Shown piece by piece: positions 59,106 through 64,000 of a stretch of 64,000 nt of DNA; the stretch's first letter is position 1; the number at the start of each line of letters is the position of its first letter. The DNA is from Psychrobacter sp. FDAARGOS_221. GTDB lineage: Bacteria > Pseudomonadota > Gammaproteobacteria > Pseudomonadales > Moraxellaceae. The stretch lies in assembly GCF_002313155.2 (NCBI RefSeq), contig NZ_NWFK02000001.1, forward strand, positions 1,984,001 through 2,048,000. Direction: 5' to 3'. Under the pieces are notes generated by a model that searched no databases, was not told the DNA's origin, and was given only the letters and a program-made list of their open reading frames with translations. The position numbers were made by a program, and so were the translations under genes.

Positions 59106-60371
59106 ATGATTGAGAACTGGACACGAGAGCTGGTTACACAGCGTGTGTTGACCGCGACTTTGTTGGTTATTTTATCGATTCTGTGCTTTAAAGTAGTACA
59201 GTTTTTTATCGTGCCTGCCATTTGGGCCGCTATTTTGGCCTATGTTACGTTCCCGGTATATCGTTTTTTCCATCAAAAGGTGATGCTGAGCTCAAATCTG
59301 AGTGCCGGCATTATGACCATTTGTATCTCGCTGATTCTAGGCGTGCCAGTGGTATTGGGATTGTTTGTGTTGCAGCAAGAAGCGGTCAACTTATACAGCA
59401 CCTTGTTACATCGCATCAAGGTCGGTTATGTCGATTTGCCTGAAGAGATTAAAGATCTACCTGTGATTGGTCAGCAAATTAAAGACATGTTATGGGAAAT
59501 TAACAAAGATCCTGAAGCATCGCTGAGTGCCTTTAGAGCCTGGTTGCAGTCGCACCTGTATTACGGCAAGTTAGCGCTGGATGTCGCATTAAGTACCATG
59601 GCTAAGCTGGGTATGGCGTTGATGACCATCTTCTTTTTCTACCGTGATGGTATCAGCTTGATGAAGCAGATTCGCCAAGCGCTGCGTAATATCATTGGCA
59701 ACCGTATTGATGACTACATTGACTCGGTGGGATCAACCACGCAAGCCGTGGTTTATGGCATTGGCTTAACGGCTGTTGCGCAAGCAGTATTAGCCGGTGT
59801 TGGCTATTACTTTGCTGGGGCGCCGAACCCTATTTTGCTAACGCTGATGACCTTTGTGGTCGCCTTAATTCCGTTTGGTACGCCATTTGCTTGGATGGGC
59901 GTTGCGCTATGGCTATTCACGCAGGGTATGGCAGCAGAGGCGATTGGTTTGACGCTTTGGGGTATGTTGGTTATTAGCTGGGTAGATAACCTAATTCGTC
60001 CGATTGTTATCTCAGGCGCGACTAAAATTCCATTTATCATTATCTTTATCGGGGTGTTAGGCGGCTTAACTGCCTTTGGTTTCGTGGGTCTATTTATTGG
60101 TCCTGTGGTATTAGCAATTGGCTTGGCCGTATGGCGTGAGTGGATTAATCAACATCGAAATATTATTTTTGCACCTTGTTATACTCAGTTAGATGAGCAC
60201 GAGTGGAAGCCTGCCGATAGACCCATGTCACTAGAGATTTCACCCAACGTGGTGACCTTTAGTAAGTATCCGTTTGCTGATGCGCCAATCGAAGGTATTA
60301 CTCCTGAGCCACTAGGCTCTGATGGGTCACATAAAAAAGATCATAACCATTCAGACCTACACCATGACTAA
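59106..60371 (+). CDS. AI-2E family transporter (YdiK-like permease)
   Basis: 421 residues with about eight membrane helices. Signatures: FIVPAIWAAILAYVTFPVYRF, a long amphipathic extramembrane region (120-150), FFFYRDGISLMKQI, AVVYGIGLTAVAQAVLAGVGYYFAG, SWVDNLIRPIVISG and LGGLTAFGFVGLFIGPVVLA. The family is named for autoinducer-2 export but also includes Na+/H+ antiporters. Function here unknown. His/Asp-rich C-terminal tail (HKKDHNHSDLHHD) could bind metal. Start ATG 59106. Confidence 0.9.
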   Translation: MIENWTRELVTQRVLTATLLVILSILCFKVVQFFIVPAIWAAILAYVTFPVYRFFHQKVMLSSNLSAGIMTICISLILGVPVVLGLFVLQQEAVNLYSTLLHRIKVGYVDLPEEIKDLPVIGQQIKDMLWEINKDPEASLSAFRAWLQSHLYYGKLALDVALSTMAKLGMALMTIFFFYRDGISLMKQIRQALRNIIGNRIDDYIDSVGSTTQAVVYGIGLTAVAQAVLAGVGYYFAGAPNPILLTLMTFVVALIPFGTPFAWMGVALWLFTQGMAAEAIGLTLWGMLVISWVDNLIRPIVISGATKIPFIIIFIGVLGGLTAFGFVGLFIGPVVLAIGLAVWREWINQHRNIIFAPCYTQLDEHEWKPADRPMSLEISPNVVTFSKYPFADAPIEGITPEPLGSDGSHKKDHNHSDLHHD

Positions 60372-60420
60372 GCATCATAAAGACAACTAAAACAATAAAT
60401 TAATAAAATAAAGGATAAAT

Positions 60421-61560
60421 TTGTCCATGTTCACTATCGTTGCTGACAGTAATATCGCCCATTTACATGATTATTTTAATGAGAAAAATCTTAAGCAACC
60501 GGTCAATGTCATCACTATGGCAGGACGCGATATCACGGCAGACGTGTTACAGCAGCATCAGCCGGATACGCTGCTGATTCGCTCGGTCACTCAGATAACG
60601 CCACAGCTATTAGATAGCAATAGCAGCGTTAAATTTATTGGCTCAGCGACCATCGGTACCGACCATGTTAATGAAGGTTATGTCAGCCTAAGAGGCATGC
60701 GCTTTGTGAATGCGGCGGGCTGTAGCAAACATTCAGTGGCGCAATATGTAATGACTGCTATTTTGCAATTGCGTCCTGAGTATTGGTCAGATGATGCCAA
60801 TAAATCAGACAAGCCGGTTAAGTTAGGCATCATTGGTCTGGGTAATATCGGCACCACATTGGCACGCTATGCACTTGATTTGGGCTGGGAAGTGTTGGGT
60901 TATGATCCGTTTCAATCAAGAAACGTGATTAATAATGCCAGCTTTGATGAGGTGATTAGTAACAGTGATGTCATCAGTTTACACGTGCCGTTGACCCTGC
61001 CAGGCTATAGTGAGCTGCCGACTCAGCATATGATTAACAGTGCTGTTTTGGAAAAGATGCCGGCAGATACCATGCTCATTAATACCTCACGAGGTGCTGT
61101 GGTCAATGAAGCAGACTTGCTGGCTAATTTGGATAAAAACTCTGAGCGTCAGGTTGTACTTGATGTATTCGAACATGAGCCAACCGTCAGTGCTGAGCTA
61201 ATAGATAAACTGGCCATTGCCACACCGCATATTGCCGGTTATACAGTCGAAGGCAAATTACGTGGTACGCAAATGATCTTTGATAGTTTCGCCCGCTCTT
61301 ACGGCCCTAAGGGTGCGGATGTGCTAGACATTGAACCGATGGCGCTGATGGATGACTTGTTACCTGATAATCCGTATCAATGGCAGCAGCTAAAAGAGAA
61401 TCCACAACAGCTGACTGAGTTTTATGATATCAAAGGTGATGATAAGCTGCTAAGAGACAGTGTCGATAGCAGTGAGCAAGCCGTACCTGCCAAGGCGTTT
61501 GATGCGCTTCGCAAAAACTATGCCCTGCGCCGTGAGTGGTTGTTCAATACCAGACAATAA
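60421..61560 (+). CDS. pdxB: Erythronate-4-phosphate dehydrogenase
   Basis: 379 residues. Second step of DXP-dependent pyridoxal 5'-phosphate synthesis. D-2-hydroxyacid dehydrogenase fold: GLGNIGTTLARYALDLGWEVLGYDPF (NAD site), SATIGTDHVNEGYV, NAAGCSKHSVAQYV, LINTSRGAVVNEADLL, PHIAGYTVEGKLRGT with the catalytic His. Start is TTG 60421 with AAGGAT at 5-bp spacing; ATG 60427 two codons later is the alternative. A hairpin follows. Confidence 0.94.
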   Translation: MSMFTIVADSNIAHLHDYFNEKNLKQPVNVITMAGRDITADVLQQHQPDTLLIRSVTQITPQLLDSNSSVKFIGSATIGTDHVNEGYVSLRGMRFVNAAGCSKHSVAQYVMTAILQLRPEYWSDDANKSDKPVKLGIIGLGNIGTTLARYALDLGWEVLGYDPFQSRNVINNASFDEVISNSDVISLHVPLTLPGYSELPTQHMINSAVLEKMPADTMLINTSRGAVVNEADLLANLDKNSERQVVLDVFEHEPTVSAELIDKLAIATPHIAGYTVEGKLRGTQMIFDSFARSYGPKGADVLDIEPMALMDDLLPDNPYQWQQLKENPQQLTEFYDIKGDDKLLRDSVDSSEQAVPAKAFDALRKNYALRREWLFNTRQ

Positions 61561-61605
61561 TGTAGGGACTATAATAGATAGTCGATAACTAAATCATACC
61601 TAACC

Positions 61606-61636
61606 AACAAAGCCCAAATCTTGTTTGGGCTTTGTT
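61606..61636 (+). terminator. Hairpin after pdxB
   Basis: Perfect 13-bp stem (AACAAAGCCCAAA with TTTGGGCTTTGTT), 5-nt loop, no T-tract after it; probable terminator or attenuator before epmA, 24 bp upstream of the epmA ATG. Confidence 0.6.
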
Positions 61637-61659
61637 GACTAACAAACCATTGAGACATT

Positions 61660-62661
61660 ATGACCAACGATTTATCTTCACATTTGTTGACTGAGCACAT
61701 TGATTATCACCCAACCATGAGCTTACCGATGGCGCAAAAGCGGGCGCAAATGCTGGCAACGATACGCCAGTTTTTCGCAGAGCGTGAGGTGCTAGAAGTG
61801 CAAACGCCGATGATGTCTCAGGCGGGTAACACCGATATATTTGTGCCGTCTATATCGACTAATGTAACCGTGCAAGATAAGCCGCAGACTCATTATTTGC
61901 ATACCTCGCCTGAGTTTGCGATGAAGCGGATGCTCGCAAGCTGGCAGGTCGCCATGTATCAAATCTGTCCGGTATTTAGGGACAACGAAGTGGGCGGTCG
62001 TCATAACAGTGAATTTACGATGCTTGAATGGTATCGCCCAGACTTTACGCTTGAGATGCTTGCAGACGAGCTGGCCAACTTGCTCAGTGTGGTCTATGGC
62101 ACACCTCAAAACCTAACTCATTATAGCTACAGCCAAGCGTTTGGCGACTATGTCGGCATTCATCCTTTAACCGCCAGTCTGGAGTCTATCATTGAGGTTG
62201 CCACGCAGCATGGCTTTGGGCGTTTAGGATTGGGTGATGACCGTCAGGGCTGGCTAGATGTGCTGTTTAGCCATTTGGTAGAACCAAAACTCGGCTTTGA
62301 TGCACCGACTTTGATTACCAATTATCCGCCGGCAACAGCCGCACTGGCTAAGGTTGAAAAAGACGATGACGGTAACGAGGTTGCCAAGCGCTTTGAGCTG
62401 TATATTAACGGGATTGAGATTGCCAATGCCTATGATGAGCTAGCGGACGGTCAGGCATTAAAAGCACGGTTTGAGGCCGATAATGAGGAGCGTGCGCGCC
62501 GCGGATTACCGATTATGCCCATTGATGAGCATCTCGTCGCCGCTTGTGATGATCTGCCAGAGTGTAGTGGCATTGCGTTGGGTGTTGATAGGCTATTAAT
62601 GGTGCTAACTGGTGTGGATAGCATTGATGATGTTATTGGCTTTGGGGTTGGTCGGGCTTAG
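61660..62661 (+). CDS. epmA: EF-P lysine ligase (elongation factor P--(R)-beta-lysine ligase)
   Basis: 333 residues. A class II lysyl-tRNA-synthetase paralogue that attaches beta-lysine to EF-P, helping ribosomes through polyproline stretches. Signatures: FFAEREVLEVQTPMMSQAG, HTSPEFAMKRMLASW, CPVFRDNEVGGRHNSEFTML, GIEIANAYDELAD and GIALGVDRLLM. The anticodon-binding domain of LysS is absent, as expected. Close to pdxB in the same direction, with a hairpin between. Confidence 0.95.
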   Translation: MTNDLSSHLLTEHIDYHPTMSLPMAQKRAQMLATIRQFFAEREVLEVQTPMMSQAGNTDIFVPSISTNVTVQDKPQTHYLHTSPEFAMKRMLASWQVAMYQICPVFRDNEVGGRHNSEFTMLEWYRPDFTLEMLADELANLLSVVYGTPQNLTHYSYSQAFGDYVGIHPLTASLESIIEVATQHGFGRLGLGDDRQGWLDVLFSHLVEPKLGFDAPTLITNYPPATAALAKVEKDDDGNEVAKRFELYINGIEIANAYDELADGQALKARFEADNEERARRGLPIMPIDEHLVAACDDLPECSGIALGVDRLLMVLTGVDSIDDVIGFGVGRA

Positions 62662-62721
62662 TTTAGCTTCAAATTATAAGAACAAGACAGACGTAATTTT
62701 AGAATAAATGGTGACTGGCAC

Positions 62722-62916
62722 TCATTTAGTTGTCGGGCTATCTTCCTGCGCTTTCATCTCTTTCATCATCGCACTCAGCGCCTTGCTGTTTTTGTAATAA
62801 GCACGGCAACCAGAGCACATCATAATATGGGTGTGTAGGTTTAGTTTTTCAGCAGTACGTAGGTCGCGTTCGTGTGCGTCGCTGGCAAGCTGAGTAATTT
62901 GAAGGCAGTTTTTCAT
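62722..62916 (-). CDS. zf-HC2-type anti-sigma-like protein
   Basis: 64 residues. Contains HTHIMMCSGC (His-x3-Cys-x2-Cys), the zinc anti-sigma (ZAS) pattern, after a helical N-terminus (CLQITQLASDAHERDLR). It lies directly downstream of the ECF sigma gene on the same strand, 99 bp away, the usual sigma/anti-sigma order. It lacks a membrane helix, so it would be a soluble redox- or metal-responsive anti-sigma factor. Confidence 0.85.
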   Translation of the reverse strand: MKNCLQITQLASDAHERDLRTAEKLNLHTHIMMCSGCRAYYKNSKALSAMMKEMKAQEDSPTTK

Positions 62917-63015
62917 TATAAGTCTCTAAGTGTTTGATTTAATTTTTTCTATTTTAAATAGTTGGTTGGTAATGGGACAAAGCTATTGTCTAAGCTTGTC
63001 TAACGAACTGTGCAA

Positions 63016-63705
63016 TTAGGTTTGAAACCAACGAATGGTTAAACAGGTCTGCAGCCCAAGTCTTGCGCGATGCATTAATACATAATAAGCACTGCTACTA
63101 ATTTGCATGTTGTCGCAGATTTCCATCGTCGATAAATCAACATATTCCCGCATCAAAAAAGCCCGCGCTTGATCACTGGGTAAATTCACCAAACACGCTT
63201 CTAATATTTGCCAAAACCCCTCTGACTGTACCTGAGTTTCAGGATCGCACCAGCTGCTATCAAACTGACTGGGGCGAGAGTCTTTATGCCAAAAGCCAGC
63301 ATCATCGAATAGGGTGTTAATAAGCGCATCTTCCGCACCGTCTTCACCGTTATGCATATTTGAAATTAAGCTGTATTTGCTGTTTTTGCGTAAACTATCG
63401 ACAATTTTATTTTTTAAAATAGCGAACACCCAGCTTTTAAACGCTGACTCGCCTTTAAATTGATGGCTGTGCTGCAGTGCGGCCATGAGTGCATCTTGCA
63501 CCACATCTTCAGCGAGGTGATAGTCATCGAGCTGTAGGCGAGCAAAGGCTAGCATTTGTATGCGGACAGCATCGACAAACTGCGGCGTTACTTGGCCAAA
63601 GTCTGAGTGATTGGTGTCTGAGTCGTCGATGTTGTTGGTATCAGTATCGTTAGAGTTAGTATCAGCATCAGAGTCGGAAAAAGGGTGTTCATTAGCGAAG
63701 GTCAT
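63016..63705 (-). CDS. ECF-type RNA polymerase sigma factor
   Basis: 229 residues. Sigma region 2 covers ARLQLDDYHLAEDVVQDALMAALQH and FKSWVFAILKNKIVDSLRKN; region 4 covers LPSDQARAFLMREYVDLSTMEI and the recognition helix MQISSSAYYVLMHRARLGLQ. The N-terminal 30 residues are Asp/Asn-rich. Resembles the family of ECF sigmas placed with zf-HC2 anti-sigma genes and DoxX/DUF692 genes. Start ATG 63705. Confidence 0.92.
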   Translation of the reverse strand: MTFANEHPFSDSDADTNSNDTDTNNIDDSDTNHSDFGQVTPQFVDAVRIQMLAFARLQLDDYHLAEDVVQDALMAALQHSHQFKGESAFKSWVFAILKNKIVDSLRKNSKYSLISNMHNGEDGAEDALINTLFDDAGFWHKDSRPSQFDSSWCDPETQVQSEGFWQILEACLVNLPSDQARAFLMREYVDLSTMEICDNMQISSSAYYVLMHRARLGLQTCLTIRWFQT

Positions 63706-63843
63706 GAGTGGGGTCTTGTATTATAAAATGTTCAATGAAAGGCAGTGCTTAAAGGTGCATGAATAAAGGTGAGTAGGTGAATAAATAGCTACTTCAAATT
63801 GGATGGTGACTCTGAGAGCAGCTAATTAGGGTGGGCGGGCAGA

Positions 63844-64000
63844 CTAACGATATTTAGCAGGATGCGCAGAAGGGTTTAAATAGTAGTCTAAACTAACATA
63901 ACGGCCGGCACCATACAATAAAGTGACCAATAACATGACAGTATAAGTTGCCGCAAACTCGATGCCATTATTTAAGATGACGAAGTTACCGGTTTCAGTC
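63844..64000 (-). CDS. DoxX-family membrane protein, C-terminal part (HvfX-like)
   Basis: Runs off the right edge; only the last 51 codons are inside, ending in TAG at 63844-63846. The reading is TETGNFVILNNGIEFAATYT followed by VMLLVTLLYGAGRYVSLDYY and a short tail. The last membrane helix and G-A-G-R-x-V-S-L-D segment are typical of DoxX proteins. It is upstream of the ECF sigma gene on the same strand, matching bufferin/Hvf operons where DoxX precedes the sigma factor. The family call is good; the HvfX link is inference. Confidence 0.7.
   Translation of the reverse strand, partial: TETGNFVILNNGIEFAATYTVMLLVTLLYGAGRYVSLDYYLNPSAHPAKYR

Overview
The window looks like chromosomal DNA of a Psychrobacter-type gammaproteobacterium (Moraxellaceae). 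The 16S, 23S and protein sequences fit that group, the intergenic DNA is AT-rich, and it carries a Balon-type ribosome hibernation factor, a family described from Psychrobacter. These are judgements from the sequence; no search was run. Most of the window is housekeeping sequence with small accessory islands. No CRISPR array, prophage or complete insertion sequence was seen.

Layout. 1-4.9 kb: 3' end of hemC, then hemD, a hotdog thioesterase coupled to an unknown protein, upp, and a uracil-DNA glycosylase-superfamily protein. 5.0-10.9 kb: a complete rRNA operon with three tandem promoters, 16S, tRNA-Ile(GAT), tRNA-Ala(TGC), 23S, 5S and a strong terminator. Long complementary flanks form the 16S and 23S processing stems. 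10.9-12.9 kb: an AT-rich HNH nuclease gene directly behind the rRNA terminator, a DUF1289 protein and a YqiA-like esterase. 13.2-24.5 kb: parE, a PlsC-like acyltransferase, prlC-yheV, the Balon homologue, an EEP-family nuclease/phosphatase, rnr and a YdcH-like protein.

25-37 kb: ahpF, an AGCS amino-acid:sodium symporter, a TPR-like protein, and a GST/LysR pair flanked by an exact 36-bp direct repeat. A redox/sulfur-flavoured group follows: a ferredoxin-CDGSH-CDGSH protein, a dienelactone hydrolase, two DUF442 proteins, a SulP transporter and trxC. 37-45 kb: anmK and a seven-gene minus-strand cluster (accB-accC-pxpB-pxpC-pxpA-NRAMP-like transporter-second BCCP). The cluster links 5-oxoprolinase to a biotin carboxylase module and resembles a urea carboxylase split into separate genes.

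45.7-62.7 kb: tyrS, a GNAT acetyltransferase with a DUF1653 protein, LtrA, YceI, a DUF962/Mpo1-like protein, htpX, nadR-pnuC (nicotinamide riboside salvage), a PspC-domain protein, glyQS, an AI-2E-family permease, pdxB and epmA. 62.7-64 kb: a zf-HC2 anti-sigma-like protein, an ECF sigma factor and the C-terminus of a DoxX-family protein that runs off the window. This last set looks like the edge of a bufferin/Hvf-type metal-stress operon.

The most interesting biology is the Balon homologue (18978-20090), the biotin-linked 5-oxoprolinase cluster with an atypical second BCCP and an NRAMP-like transporter lacking metal-site motifs, the orphan HNH gene beside the rRNA operon, and the ECF sigma/DoxX edge.
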